NCBI RefSeq assembly: GCF_002993965.1
Contig: NZ_POST01000001.1
Coordinates: 218,188 to 252,118, forward strand
Reading direction: 5' to 3'
Source of the DNA: Apilactobacillus timberlakei
GTDB lineage: Bacteria; Bacillota; Bacilli; Lactobacillales; Lactobacillaceae
DNA: 33,931 nt
The position numbers and the translations under genes are program-made. This document shows positions 1-8,409 of this stretch, piece after piece. Every line of letters begins with the position of its first letter. Within the stretch, counting starts at the first letter, position 1. The notes beneath the pieces were generated by a model. The model was given only the letters and a program-made list of their open reading frames with translations. It had not been told where the DNA came from and ran no database searches.

Positions 1-539
1 CCATATTGGATACGTTCAAATGCATCACCGATAGCATTAGTACCAGAAGCACAAGCAGTAACAATAGCTTGACTAGTGTTTCTGGCATCTAAATTAATAG
101 AAATGTTACCAGCAGCCATATTAATGATTGAATTAGGAACAAAGAATGGTGAAACACGACCTGGTCCCTTTTTACTCATCTTAATAGCTTGTTGTTGAAT
201 AGTGGTTAAACCACCAATTCCTGAACCATAGATAACACCCAGTTCTTTAGGATCATATTCACCCTTTTTCAAACCAGCTTGTTCCATGGCTTCCATTGCT
301 GAATATACAGCGTAGCGTGAAAAGTCATCCATACGTTTGGATACTTTTTTGTCTAAACGTTGCAATGGATCAAAATCTTTAACTTCAGCAGCTAAAGTTA
401 CACCAGTGTTGGATGAATCAAAATGAGTGATTGGTGCAATTCCAGTTTTGGATGCAAAAACGCTGTCTAAGAAACTTTTTGCATCATTACCCATTGGACT
501 TACAGCACCAATACCAGTAATAACTACACGATGTTGCAT
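1..539 (-). CDS. fabF: 3-oxoacyl-ACP synthase II (KAS II), partial at 3' end
   Basis: Condensing enzyme that elongates acyl-ACP with malonyl-ACP in the cytoplasmic type II FAS pathway. Only the first 179 codons are in the window; the rest lies beyond position 1. The translated N-terminus MQHRVVITGIGAVSPMG is typical of FabF, and the nucleophile Cys163 sits in TACASGTNAI. The ATG at 537-539 is preceded by AGGAGG, which overlaps the stop codon of the upstream fabZ, so the two genes are translationally coupled. In lactobacilli as I recall them, fabF lies between fabG and accB; here that place is empty and this is the only fabF seen. The fabZ-fabF pairing resembles the enterococcal fabN-fabO unit. 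Identity is secure; any specialised role is inference. Confidence 0.96.
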   Translation of the reverse strand, partial: MQHRVVITGIGAVSPMGNDAKSFLDSVFASKTGIAPITHFDSSNTGVTLAAEVKDFDPLQRLDKKVSKRMDDFSRYAVYSAMEAMEQAGLKKGEYDPKELGVIYGSGIGGLTTIQQQAIKMSKKGPGRVSPFFVPNSIINMAAGNISINLDARNTSQAIVTACASGTNAIGDAFERIQY

Positions 540-551
540 AAGAATTCCCTC

Positions 552-995
552 CTATTTACGCTTTTCATTTGGAACGATGAAAGTTAATTCTGCTTGGCAA
601 GCCTTTTTGTCGCCAACATATGCAGTACAGTCAACCATTCCCATATTGCTCTTTTGTTTACCCATAGTAACTTCAAAGCGAATAACATCACCGGGACGAA
701 CAATTTTTCTAAATTTAGCTTTCTTAATTTCACCTAAGTAAGCAGTTTTGTCTTTGTATTTTTCACTCTTTAGAATCAAAATTGATGCAACTTGTGCCAT
801 TGATTCAATAATTAAAACACCAGGCATAACTGGATTACCAGGAAAATGACCTTGGAAATAATTTTCATTAATTGTTACGTTTTTAGTAGCAACAATTTTT
901 TCACCAGGAACTAATTCATCAACTTTATCAATGTATAAAATTGGAAATCTGTTAGGAATTAGATCCATAATTTCAGTTGTATTTAAAACACTCAC
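552..995 (-). CDS. fabZ: 3-hydroxyacyl-ACP dehydratase with intact active site
   Basis: Hot-dog-fold dehydratase converting 3-hydroxyacyl-ACP to trans-2-enoyl-ACP. The 147 residues match the family length. The active-site helix is complete: His50 in FQGHFPGNPVMPG and Glu64 in IIESMAQ. Translation begins at a GTG (993-995) with AAGGAG at 1004-1009; no ATG with a site is nearer. It is the first gene of a two-gene unit with fabF and is separated from the main FAS operon by 197 bp. Because the second FabZ-like protein (5547-5963) lacks the catalytic His, this may be the main or only working dehydratase in the window. A FabN-like dehydratase/isomerase is possible, since FabN and FabZ share these residues and differ elsewhere. 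Confidence 0.94.
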   Translation of the reverse strand: MSVLNTTEIMDLIPNRFPILYIDKVDELVPGEKIVATKNVTINENYFQGHFPGNPVMPGVLIIESMAQVASILILKSEKYKDKTAYLGEIKKAKFRKIVRPGDVIRFEVTMGKQKSNMGMVDCTAYVGDKKACQAELTFIVPNEKRK

Positions 996-1105
996 AATAA
1001 GTTCTCCTTAATAATTATTTTATATCTTGTAAAATAATTAACTTAATTTCTAAAATTTAATAACAATAACTAGTTTAACAATGAATAAACATTTTTAAAA
1101 GAATG

Positions 1106-1119
1106 ATAAAACGTTTTAT
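1106..1119. promoter_or_regulatory. Perfect 14-bp palindrome upstream of fabZ-fabF
   Basis: ATAAAACGTTTTAT reads the same on both strands and lies in the 197-bp gap between the PPTase gene and fabZ. Its CG-centred AAACGTTT core recalls LacI/CcpA operators but lacks the outer TG/CA of a cre site. The rest of the gap is AT-rich; I found no clear terminator for the upstream operon. A possible promoter on the minus strand (TTTAAC, 16 bp, TATTAT, near 1140-1170) is weak. Confidence 0.35.
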
Positions 1120-1192
1120 TTAACAATGCCCAATAATATAATTAAAAAATAATAGCACTTGTGTGACAAAGTTAAACAACTATATCAAATTT

Positions 1193-1804
1193 TTATTTAA
1201 AAGTAGCTAAAGTTCCTAAATAATCTGATTCTAAATCAATATTAGTTAATTTAAATTGTTGCCCTAATCGATCAGCAGAAGCTTTGAATTCAGTCTCAAT
1301 ATTCACACTTTTAGCTTTACCAGAAAGGCCAGTTCCAAGTAACTTTAGTATGGCTTCTTTAATTGTCCATAACTTCAAAGTTTCATTACCCTCGTCTTCC
1401 TTAGGTAGTGAACTTAAATGTTTAAGTTCACTATCATTGAAAGCACGAGTAATCCTACGGTAAGAAAATGGACGAATTTTTTCTATATCGACACCAATAT
1501 TTTCGTCACTAATAACTAAAATAACCAAATTATAAGAATTAGAAATATTAAAATAGAAATCGTTAGATTTTAAATATGGTTTACCATGTTTACCGTAATT
1601 AAAAAAATCTCCATTAATTAATTCTTCAATACTAATATTCATATAATCAGCTAAAAGACAATTACCAACAATTGATTGTCTTTTATGATACTTAGTAAAA
1701 TCTACATCAACTTTTTTAAAGATATCTTGATACTTAGGATTATCAATCGTATCTGTAAATATTTGAATATTATTAGGCAAGTAAATGAACACCCTTATCA
1801 GCAT
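1193..1804 (-). CDS. 4'-phosphopantetheinyl transferase, Sfp/AcpT type
   Basis: Transfers the phosphopantetheine arm from CoA to the Ser of acyl carrier protein; as last gene of the FAS operon its likely target is the AcpP at 8133-8378. The 203-residue protein carries the Sfp-type motifs in order: GKPYL, FNISNS (the usual His of FNISHS is Asn), GVDIEKI with the Mg-binding acid, and LWTIKEAILK. The ATG start lies inside the fabI gene, giving a 32-bp overlap. A TTG eight codons downstream has a better-placed AAGGGTG, but using it would remove the first beta strand (IRVFIYL), so I kept ATG. The start is the least certain point; the family is clear. Confidence 0.86.
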   Translation of the reverse strand: MLIRVFIYLPNNIQIFTDTIDNPKYQDIFKKVDVDFTKYHKRQSIVGNCLLADYMNISIEELINGDFFNYGKHGKPYLKSNDFYFNISNSYNLVILVISDENIGVDIEKIRPFSYRRITRAFNDSELKHLSSLPKEDEGNETLKLWTIKEAILKLLGTGLSGKAKSVNIETEFKASADRLGQQFKLTNIDLESDYLGTLATFK

Positions 1805-2534
1805 AAATCAAGTCACCAGTAACACCTGTTGATAAATCACTCATTAAGAATGTAGCAACGTTACCAACTTGTACGGTGTTAACTGATTCGCCATCAACAG
1901 TTCTAGCTTCTGATTCTCTTAATAAATCACCGTGGTTCTTAATACCAGTAACAGCAAGGGTCTTAAGAGCACCAGCTGAAATAGCATTTACACGAATCTT
2001 CTTTGGTCCTAAATCAGTAGCAATGTATCTAACATTTGCTTCTAGTGCTGCTTTAGCAACTCCCATCATATTATATGAAGGAATAGCACGAGTTGATCCC
2101 ATGTAAGTTAGAGTAGCAATACTACCAGATGGGTTCATAATTCTGCTTGCATAACGTGATACTGAAATAAATGAATATGCACTAACATCTTGTGCTAAAT
2201 TGTAACCATCTTTTTCAACATCAATTACGCCACCTTCAAGAGTTTTCTTGTCAGCATATGCAATTGCATGAATTACACCATCAATATTGCCAAATTTTTC
2301 ATGAATTTCATCAAAAGTTTTTTCAACATTTTCATCTTCTGAAACATCACATTGAATCATTGTAGTGCCTTCAGGAACAATTTTATCTAATTGACGCTTT
2401 AGACGATCATTTTGATAAGTCAAAATAACTTCAGCACCATTATCCATCAATGATTGGGCACAACCCCAAGCAATACTACGCTTGTTAGCAACACCCATAA
2501 TAACAATTTTCTTTCCATCTAATAAGTTTGACAT
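1773..2534 (-). CDS. fabI: NADH-dependent enoyl-ACP reductase
   Basis: Catalyses the last reduction of each FAS cycle, trans-2-enoyl-ACP to acyl-ACP. It is an SDR of 253 residues with the FabI-type nucleotide motif GVANKRSIAWG near the N-terminus and the YX(9)YX(6)K catalytic set (Tyr144, Tyr154, Lys161). AGGAGG stands 8 bp before the ATG. It follows accA and overlaps the PPTase gene downstream. The enzyme class is the triclosan target. No FabK flavoprotein is seen in the window, so FabI is probably the enoyl reductase of this operon. Confidence 0.96.
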   Translation of the reverse strand: MSNLLDGKKIVIMGVANKRSIAWGCAQSLMDNGAEVILTYQNDRLKRQLDKIVPEGTTMIQCDVSEDENVEKTFDEIHEKFGNIDGVIHAIAYADKKTLEGGVIDVEKDGYNLAQDVSAYSFISVSRYASRIMNPSGSIATLTYMGSTRAIPSYNMMGVAKAALEANVRYIATDLGPKKIRVNAISAGALKTLAVTGIKNHGDLLRESEARTVDGESVNTVQVGNVATFLMSDLSTGVTGDLIYADKGVHLLA

Positions 2535-2579
2535 TAGATTTGTCCTCCTAAATATTCAAATCAATTTTTAAAAATTACA

Positions 2580-3347
2580 TTAGTTGAATTTACGGTAACG
2601 TGCATGACGTTTTTCCAACAATTCTTCTTTAGGTAATTTCTTAAGTTCATTTATTTTATCAATTAATGCATTCTTAAAGTTTTGCATTGATTCACTATCT
2701 TTTACTTCAGGTACAATTTTATCAATAATTTTATTTGATAATAAATCCTTTGGAGTTAATTGCATTTGTTCAGCAGCATCAGCTGCTTTACTAGAATCTT
2801 TCCATAAAATGGTAGCATAACCTTCTGGTGAAAGAATTGAATAAACACTGTTTTCAAACGCCCAAACAGTATCTCCAACAGCTAGTGCTAAAGCACCACC
2901 ACTGCCACCTTCACCAACAATTACACTAATGTAAGGAACTGAAAGTTTTAGGCCTTGGATAATTGATTGAGCAATCATATATCCTTGACCCTTATATTCA
3001 GCATCTACCCCTGGGTAAGCACCAGGAGTATTAATTAAATTAATGATTGGGCGATTAAATTTTTCAGCCTGCTTCATTAAACGTAAAGATTTACGATATC
3101 CATCAGGTTCAGCTGATCCAAAATGTCTTTCGATATTTTCATCAGTATTGTTACCTTTTTGAATACTAGTAATTGTAACTGGTTCGCCACCAATAGTTCC
3201 AATTCCAGCATAAACTGCGGAATCATCACCATAAGCACGATCACCATGTAGTTCCATAAAATCTTCAGTAATCCCAGCAACCAAGTTTTGGATACTAATT
3301 TTATCAGCACTTCTAGCTGCAAGAACACGATCATATGCTTTTGTCAT
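2580..3347 (-). CDS. accA: Acetyl-CoA carboxylase carboxyltransferase subunit alpha
   Basis: One half of the carboxyltransferase that moves the carboxyl group from carboxybiotin to acetyl-CoA, making malonyl-CoA. The 255-residue protein has the crotonase-like fold signatures ITEDFMELHGDRAYGDD, INTPGAYPGVDAE and GEGGSGGALALAVGD. It is shorter than the E. coli subunit (about 319 residues) at the N-terminus, which is usual in lactobacilli. Its AAGGAGG overlaps the stop of accD, so the two carboxyltransferase subunits are made in coupled fashion. Confidence 0.96.
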   Translation of the reverse strand: MTKAYDRVLAARSADKISIQNLVAGITEDFMELHGDRAYGDDSAVYAGIGTIGGEPVTITSIQKGNNTDENIERHFGSAEPDGYRKSLRLMKQAEKFNRPIINLINTPGAYPGVDAEYKGQGYMIAQSIIQGLKLSVPYISVIVGEGGSGGALALAVGDTVWAFENSVYSILSPEGYATILWKDSSKAADAAEQMQLTPKDLLSNKIIDKIVPEVKDSESMQNFKNALIDKINELKKLPKEELLEKRHARYRKFN

Positions 3348-3357
3348 AATATCCTCC

Positions 3358-4164
3358 TTAATTCCAGGCCAATAATTTGGCTAATACTGATTTCATATTA
3401 GAACGTTTTACAATCGCATCTAAGAAACCGTTTCTTAATAAAGTTTCCGCTCTTTGGAAATCTTTTGGTGGACGTTGTTGAATGGTTTTTTCAATTACAC
3501 GACGTCCAGCAAAACCAATCAATGTGTGAGGTTCTGAAAGGTTAATGTCACCTTCCATTGCATAACTAGCAGTCACTCCACCAGTTGTTGGATCGGTTAA
3601 CACTGATATGTATAACAATCCTTTTGCTGAATGGTCAGAAACTGCTTGAGAAACTTTAGCCATCTGCATTAATGAATGGATACCTTCTTGCATTCTAGCT
3701 CCACCAGAACAAGAAAATACTACTACTGGTAAACATTTTTTAGTACATTCTTCAAATAAACGTGCCAATTTTTCACCAGTTGCAGTTCCTAAGCTCCCCA
3801 TGATAAAGCGCCAGTCCATCACACCTAGTCCAAATTCTTGATTACCAATTTTAGCAATTCCAGTTTGAACACTTTCATTTAAATCAGTAATTTTTTTGGA
3901 TTTTTCTAGTTTTCCAGCGTATTTTTCATCACTTAAAAATCTATTAGGTGCAACAACATCTTCATTAATTGGAGTAAATTCATCACAAGTTAACTTAATG
4001 CGTTCATCTGCACCAAGTCTAAAACCAAATCCACAATTAGGACATACTTTATAAGCACCTAATTTTTTATTGTAAAAATTATCCTTACATATTGGACATT
4101 TTACAAATAAATTATCTGGAATTTGATCCATTAATTCTTGTAAGTCTTCTTTATTTTTTGACAT
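3358..4164 (-). CDS. accD: Acetyl-CoA carboxylase carboxyltransferase subunit beta
   Basis: Partner of AccA in the carboxyltransferase. Residues about 19-41 form a Cys4 zinc ribbon (CPIC...CPNC), followed by the crotonase-like domain with VVVFSCSGGARMQEG and LTDPTTGGVTASYA. At 268 residues it is full length. The ATG lies inside the last codons of accC, a 14-bp overlap, with only a weak Shine-Dalgarno site, which suggests translational coupling to accC. Confidence 0.96.
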   Translation of the reverse strand: MSKNKEDLQELMDQIPDNLFVKCPICKDNFYNKKLGAYKVCPNCGFGFRLGADERIKLTCDEFTPINEDVVAPNRFLSDEKYAGKLEKSKKITDLNESVQTGIAKIGNQEFGLGVMDWRFIMGSLGTATGEKLARLFEECTKKCLPVVVFSCSGGARMQEGIHSLMQMAKVSQAVSDHSAKGLLYISVLTDPTTGGVTASYAMEGDINLSEPHTLIGFAGRRVIEKTIQQRPPKDFQRAETLLRNGFLDAIVKRSNMKSVLAKLLAWN

Positions 4165-5524
4165 TTTTTAACCACTCTTTCAAGAATGATTTTTCAATAT
4201 ACAAATTATTAAAATCTGAGTCATTGAAATGCTTATCTAGTAATAAATCATTTAAGAATTGACGGTTTGTACTTACCCCATCAATTGAAAACTCATTAAT
4301 TACTCGTCTCATTTTTACAACTGCTTCTTTTTTATTAGGCATATGTACAATGATTTTAGCAATCATTGAATCATAGAAAGGCGAAATAGTATCTCCAGAT
4401 TCAACTCCTGAATCAATACGAACACCCTTAGTCCCAAATGGAAAATTAACTCGTTTTAATTTACCTGGTGATGGCATAAAACCATTTTCAGGCTTTTCGG
4501 CATTAATTCGACATTCAATTGCATAACTATCAACGTTAATATCTTTTTGAGTAAATGGTAGTTGTTCACCTGCTGCAACTAAAATTTGATCCTTAATTAA
4601 TTGCACACCGGAAACTTCTTCTGTAACAGTATGTTCAACTTGTAAACGAGTATTCATTTCCATGAAATAAAACTTATTTGTTTTTTCATCAAGTAAAAAC
4701 TCAAAAGTTCCAGTATTTTCGTAACCAATTTCTTTAGTAGCTTTAGCAACTAAACTACCTAAATAATCACGTTGATCTTGAGAAACTTCCATACATGGGG
4801 TTTCTTCAATTATTTTTTGATGTTCTCTTTGTAAAGAACAATCACGTTCAGGGAAATAAACAACATTGCCAAATTGATCAGCAATTACTTGCATTTCAAT
4901 ATGTTTAGCATTGCTTAAATCTTTTTCCATATATAATGAATCATCATTATAAGAAATTTTTGCTTCACGTTTAGTAGTAGTGAAAATTTCTTTTAATTGT
5001 TCTAGGTCATCACACTCGCGAATTCCCTTTCCACCACCACCAGCAGCTGCCTTTAGCATTACTGGATATCCAATTTCATCTGCTAATTTTAGGGCCTCAT
5101 CAAGAGTGTCAATTGACCCATCACTACCAGGAATAGTAGGAACTCCACTATTCTTCATGGCATCCTTTGCATGTGCTTTATTTCCCATTAAATCAATAAC
5201 TTTTGAGCTAGGTCCAATAAATTTAATTGAACATTTTTCACACAATTCAGCAAATTCAGCATTTTCAGATAAGAATCCATATCCAGGATGAATAGCATCA
5301 CTTTTAGTTAAAATAGCAGCATCAATAATTGCAGGTATATTTAAATATGATTCATTGGGTTGTGGTCCTCCAATACATATAGCTTCATCAGCTAACTTAA
5401 CAAACATGCTATCCTTATCAGCAGTTGAATAAACAGCAACAGCTTTAATATTCATTTCATGAAGTGATCTTATAATTTGCACCGCGATTTCACCACGGTT
5501 GGCAATTAAAACTTTTTTAAACAT
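4151..5524 (-). CDS. accC: Biotin carboxylase subunit of acetyl-CoA carboxylase
   Basis: ATP-grasp enzyme that carboxylates the biotin on AccB. Motifs in order: FKKVLIANRGEIA at the N-terminus, the glycine-rich loop KAAAGGGGKGIR, FPERDCSLQREHQK and the active-site region MEMNTRLQVEHTVTE. I start it at the second ATG (MFKK, 457 residues) because AAAGGA is 8 bp upstream of it; the ATG three codons earlier falls directly on that site. It lies between the fabZ-like gene and accD, overlapping accD by 14 bp. Confidence 0.95.
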   Translation of the reverse strand: MFKKVLIANRGEIAVQIIRSLHEMNIKAVAVYSTADKDSMFVKLADEAICIGGPQPNESYLNIPAIIDAAILTKSDAIHPGYGFLSENAEFAELCEKCSIKFIGPSSKVIDLMGNKAHAKDAMKNSGVPTIPGSDGSIDTLDEALKLADEIGYPVMLKAAAGGGGKGIRECDDLEQLKEIFTTTKREAKISYNDDSLYMEKDLSNAKHIEMQVIADQFGNVVYFPERDCSLQREHQKIIEETPCMEVSQDQRDYLGSLVAKATKEIGYENTGTFEFLLDEKTNKFYFMEMNTRLQVEHTVTEEVSGVQLIKDQILVAAGEQLPFTQKDINVDSYAIECRINAEKPENGFMPSPGKLKRVNFPFGTKGVRIDSGVESGDTISPFYDSMIAKIIVHMPNKKEAVVKMRRVINEFSIDGVSTNRQFLNDLLLDKHFNDSDFNNLYIEKSFLKEWLKNVKK

Positions 5525-5546
5525 TTCAGTCATCCTTTATGAAATT

Positions 5547-5963
5547 CTATTCCATTGCAAAAATTAAAGTACCTTCACAAATAACTTCACCATCTCTAAT
5601 GATGGTTCCATGGCCTTCACCAATATTACGTTTTAATTTAGTCATTTCAACGTTTAGTTCTAATTGATCACCAGGACGAAAACTATCTTTGTAAGATGCC
5701 TCTTTAATCCCACCAAAGAAAACATTTTTGCCCTTATATTCAGGCATTGATAACAATGCACAAACACCAGTTTGAGCAAGCATTTCCATAGCAATAGGTC
5801 TAGGCATCCCTAGACTATTGGATGGTTGATTTTGAAAGAACCATTCATTAATGTTTAATAATTTTAGCGCTTTCGCACTTTCACCTGGTTTTACATCAAT
5901 AATTTTATCAATCATTTGAAAAGGAAAACGTTGAGGAATGAAATCATGCACATTATAATCCAA
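5547..5963 (-). CDS. FabZ-like hot-dog protein lacking the catalytic histidine
   Basis: In the accB-accC position where FAS clusters carry fabZ, and recognisably FabZ-like along its length (IPQRFPFQMIDKI; FFGGIKEASYKDSFRPGDQL; INEWFFQ). The active-site segment is altered: where the sister protein at 552-995 has QGHFPGNPVMPG, this one has QNQPSNSLGMPR. Aligned without gaps, Gln46 replaces the catalytic His, while Glu60 (MEMLAQ) remains. The start is TTG (5961-5963) with GAGGAGG overlapping the accB stop. I recall lactobacilli annotated with a 'FabZ family protein' here, so the change may be conserved in the group. It could be a dehydratase with an altered mechanism, a partner subunit for the intact FabZ, or a binding protein. 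Confidence 0.85.
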   Translation of the reverse strand: MDYNVHDFIPQRFPFQMIDKIIDVKPGESAKALKLLNINEWFFQNQPSNSLGMPRPIAMEMLAQTGVCALLSMPEYKGKNVFFGGIKEASYKDSFRPGDQLELNVEMTKLKRNIGEGHGTIIRDGEVICEGTLIFAME

Positions 5964-5965
5964 GA

Positions 5966-6412
5966 TTAATCCTCCTCAACTTCAAAAATTGGTTGATCAT
6001 ATTCAACCATATCTCCATCATTAGCTACTTGTTTAGTAATAGTTCCAGAAATAGGACTCTTAACTTCATTAATAACTTTCATTGCTTCAATCACACAAAC
6101 AGTTTCGCCCTTTTTAACATGATCCCCAACATTTTTATATACTGGTTTTTCAGGACTTGGCGCAAAATAAACAATTCCTACTAATGGAGCTTTAATTTTA
6201 GTAGAATCATTTTGAGAGGCTTTACTTTTAGAAGCATTCTCATTTGTAACTGAAACCGTATTAGATGATGTAGTAGGAGCCATATTTTGTACTGGAGCAT
6301 GTTCTAATTTACTGAAATAAATATCAGTACCATCATCACCAGTAACTTTAAATTCTTTCATACTGGATTTATCAAACTTGTCCATTAAATTTTCAATATC
6401 TTTTTCGTCCAT
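5966..6412 (-). CDS. accB: Biotin carboxyl carrier protein of acetyl-CoA carboxylase
   Basis: Carries the biotin that shuttles the carboxyl group between AccC and the AccAD carboxyltransferase. The N-terminal 40 residues are followed by a flexible Ser/Thr/Asn/Lys-rich linker (about 45-72) and the C-terminal biotinyl domain. The biotin-accepting Lys112 is in VIEAMKVINEV. The ATG is preceded by CAGGAGA. It follows fabG after 46 bp; that gap is where fabF is expected in related clusters, and no fabF remnant is visible there. Confidence 0.96.
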   Translation of the reverse strand: MDEKDIENLMDKFDKSSMKEFKVTGDDGTDIYFSKLEHAPVQNMAPTTSSNTVSVTNENASKSKASQNDSTKIKAPLVGIVYFAPSPEKPVYKNVGDHVKKGETVCVIEAMKVINEVKSPISGTITKQVANDGDMVEYDQPIFEVEED

Positions 6413-6458
6413 CGTTAAATTTCTCCTGTTAATTAAGAATATTCTTACTGAAATTGAA

Positions 6459-7199
6459 CTACATTGTTAATCCACCATCTACAGTGATTACTTGACCGTT
6501 AATATATTCATTATCAATTAGGAATTCAACAACTTGAGCAACTTCATCAGGATTACCAAAACGTCTTGCTGGAATTTGTTCTTCCCAAGCTTTAATATTC
6601 TTTTCACTCAATTTATCAGTCATAGCTGTCTTAATCATCCCTGGGGCAACTGCATTACAACGAATTCCGCGAAGCGATCCTTCCTGTGCAGTGGTCTTAG
6701 TTAATCCAACAAGACCAGCCTTAGTTGATGAATAGTTGGCTTGACCTAAATTACCATGAAGACCTGCAATACTAGACATATTAATAATACTACCCTTACG
6801 AGCCCTTTGCATTTTTTTCATTGCAAATTTAGTCATGTTGAAAGCACCAAATAAATTAGTATTTAAAACTTGCTTAAATGAGTAAGCTTTCATTCTAGTT
6901 AATAAAGTATCTTGAGTAATTCCAGCATTATTGACTAAAACATCAATTTTGCCATACTCATCAATAATACTATCAATCATAGCTTTAGCATCTTCTTCAG
7001 ATGCAACATCACCAGTTAAAACTTCAATTTCATTATCAAAGTTATCTTGTAATGCTTTATTTTCATCATCACTTAATTCACGGTGAGAGTTAACAATAAC
7101 AATATTATTTTTATCTTTGGATAAACGAATAGCATCAGCTAATCCTAATCCTTTAGTTGCACCAGTGATTAAAATAACTCTTTTTTCAGTTTTTTCCAT
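6459..7199 (-). CDS. fabG: 3-oxoacyl-ACP reductase
   Basis: NADPH-dependent SDR reducing 3-oxoacyl-ACP to 3-hydroxyacyl-ACP. It has 246 residues with the cofactor motif TGATKGLG (12-19), NNAG (90-93), the catalytic Ser in MSSIAG (about 142-143), and Tyr156 and Lys160 in YSSTK. A C-terminal INGQVITVDGGLTM completes a typical FabG. The gene starts 2 bp after fabD ends, as expected for an operon member. Confidence 0.95.
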   Translation of the reverse strand: MEKTEKRVILITGATKGLGLADAIRLSKDKNNIVIVNSHRELSDDENKALQDNFDNEIEVLTGDVASEEDAKAMIDSIIDEYGKIDVLVNNAGITQDTLLTRMKAYSFKQVLNTNLFGAFNMTKFAMKKMQRARKGSIINMSSIAGLHGNLGQANYSSTKAGLVGLTKTTAQEGSLRGIRCNAVAPGMIKTAMTDKLSEKNIKAWEEQIPARRFGNPDEVAQVVEFLIDNEYINGQVITVDGGLTM

Positions 7200-7201
7200 G
7201 A

Positions 7202-8101
7202 TTATTCTCCTAACTTATCTAATAAGTCATTTAAGGTATCAACACTTTCTACATTATAAGTGTCAGCTTTCAATGTCTTTTTAGCAAGTTTACTTAGCGT
7301 ATTACCAGGACCAATTTCAATAAATGCATCGATATTTTTATCTTCAATCGATGCAACATCTTGCATAAAATGAGTTGGATTAATTAATTGGTTGGTCAAT
7401 GTTTCCTTGATTGTATCAGTTTTAAATGGTTTAACAGTGGTATTACTAATTACGTCAAATTCTGGTTCATCAAATTCAACTGATTCTAAACGCTTAGCTA
7501 ATTGATCAGAAGCTGGTTGCATTAAAGGAGTATGAGAAGCAACGGATACCTTTAGTGGAATAACACGTTTAGCTCCCTTTTCCTTTAATTCAGTCATTGC
7601 TTTTTGAACGCCTTCCTTAGTTCCACCAATTACAGTTTGTTTTTTAGCATTGTAGTTAGCAGGATAAACGTCATCAATTTGGTCACAAACATTTTTAACA
7701 AAATCAGGACTAACACCTAATACAGCTGCCATAGAACCTGGATTTTGCTTCCCAGCTGCATCCATGTAACGTGAGCGATCATGTACTAGTTTTAGTCCTG
7801 ATTGAAAAGATAGTGCTTTAGCAGCAACTAAAGCACTATACTCACCTAAACTCAATCCCATCATCGCAACAGGTTTGTCCAATTTGTCAGCTAAAATACG
7901 ATAAATTGCTACACTCATCGTTAAAATGGAAATTTGAGTATTATTAGGATTATCAAAAATGTCTGGATCTGCTAAGTTTAAATCTAATGTTTTAGAAGCC
8001 TCGTCAATTGTTTCTTTATAAATAGAATTACTTTTATATAAGTCCTGTCCCATTTCTTTAAATTGACTACCTTGGCCACTAAATAAATAACAAATATTCA
8101 A
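7202..8101 (-). CDS. fabD: Malonyl-CoA:ACP transacylase
   Basis: Loads malonyl groups from CoA onto ACP. The 299-residue protein has FSGQGSQFKEMG at the start, the nucleophile Ser84 in GLSLGEY and His190 in VASHTPL. The initiator is TTG (8099-8101), with AGGAG 9 bp upstream and no competing ATG. It is placed between acpP and fabG, so substrate loading, carrier and first reduction are encoded together. Confidence 0.95.
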   Translation of the reverse strand: MNICYLFSGQGSQFKEMGQDLYKSNSIYKETIDEASKTLDLNLADPDIFDNPNNTQISILTMSVAIYRILADKLDKPVAMMGLSLGEYSALVAAKALSFQSGLKLVHDRSRYMDAAGKQNPGSMAAVLGVSPDFVKNVCDQIDDVYPANYNAKKQTVIGGTKEGVQKAMTELKEKGAKRVIPLKVSVASHTPLMQPASDQLAKRLESVEFDEPEFDVISNTTVKPFKTDTIKETLTNQLINPTHFMQDVASIEDKNIDAFIEIGPGNTLSKLAKKTLKADTYNVESVDTLNDLLDKLGE

Positions 8102-8132
8102 ACTTAAACACTCCTAAATTAATATAAAAATA

Positions 8133-8378
8133 TTATTTGTCTTCAACTTGTTTTGCAACATAATCAACTAATTGTTGAACAGTTGTAATGTCATTATCAG
8201 TATCAATTTCGATATCATATTCATCTTCTAGAGCATCAATAATTTCGAATAAATCTAAACTATCTAAGTCTAGTTCATCTTGGAATTTAGTTTCCATTTT
8301 AATATCATCAGCATTAACATCTGATTGATCTACAACGATTTCTTTTACTTTGTCAAAAATTGCGTTCTTATCTGCCAT
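8133..8378 (-). CDS. acpP: Acyl carrier protein
   Basis: Small acidic four-helix carrier (81 residues) holding growing acyl chains. Ser40 in LDLDSLDLFE is the phosphopantetheine site. The spacing from fabH and to fabD (about 31 bp each) is wider than elsewhere in the operon. GGAG lies about 11 bp before the ATG. The PPTase at the operon end is the natural activating enzyme. Confidence 0.96.
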   Translation of the reverse strand: MADKNAIFDKVKEIVVDQSDVNADDIKMETKFQDELDLDSLDLFEIIDALEDEYDIEIDTDNDITTVQQLVDYVAKQVEDK

Positions 8379-8409
8379 AATACATACACTCCATATATAA
8401 AATAATTTT

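Noticed and set aside
427-741. Open frame on the plus strand across fabF and fabZ.
   Set aside because: It is a shadow of two well-supported minus-strand genes, with no ribosome-binding site and no recognisable product. The same holds for the plus-strand frames at 1876-2106, 4980-5291, 9152-9412 and 17524-17754, and for minus-strand frames such as 33403-33639.
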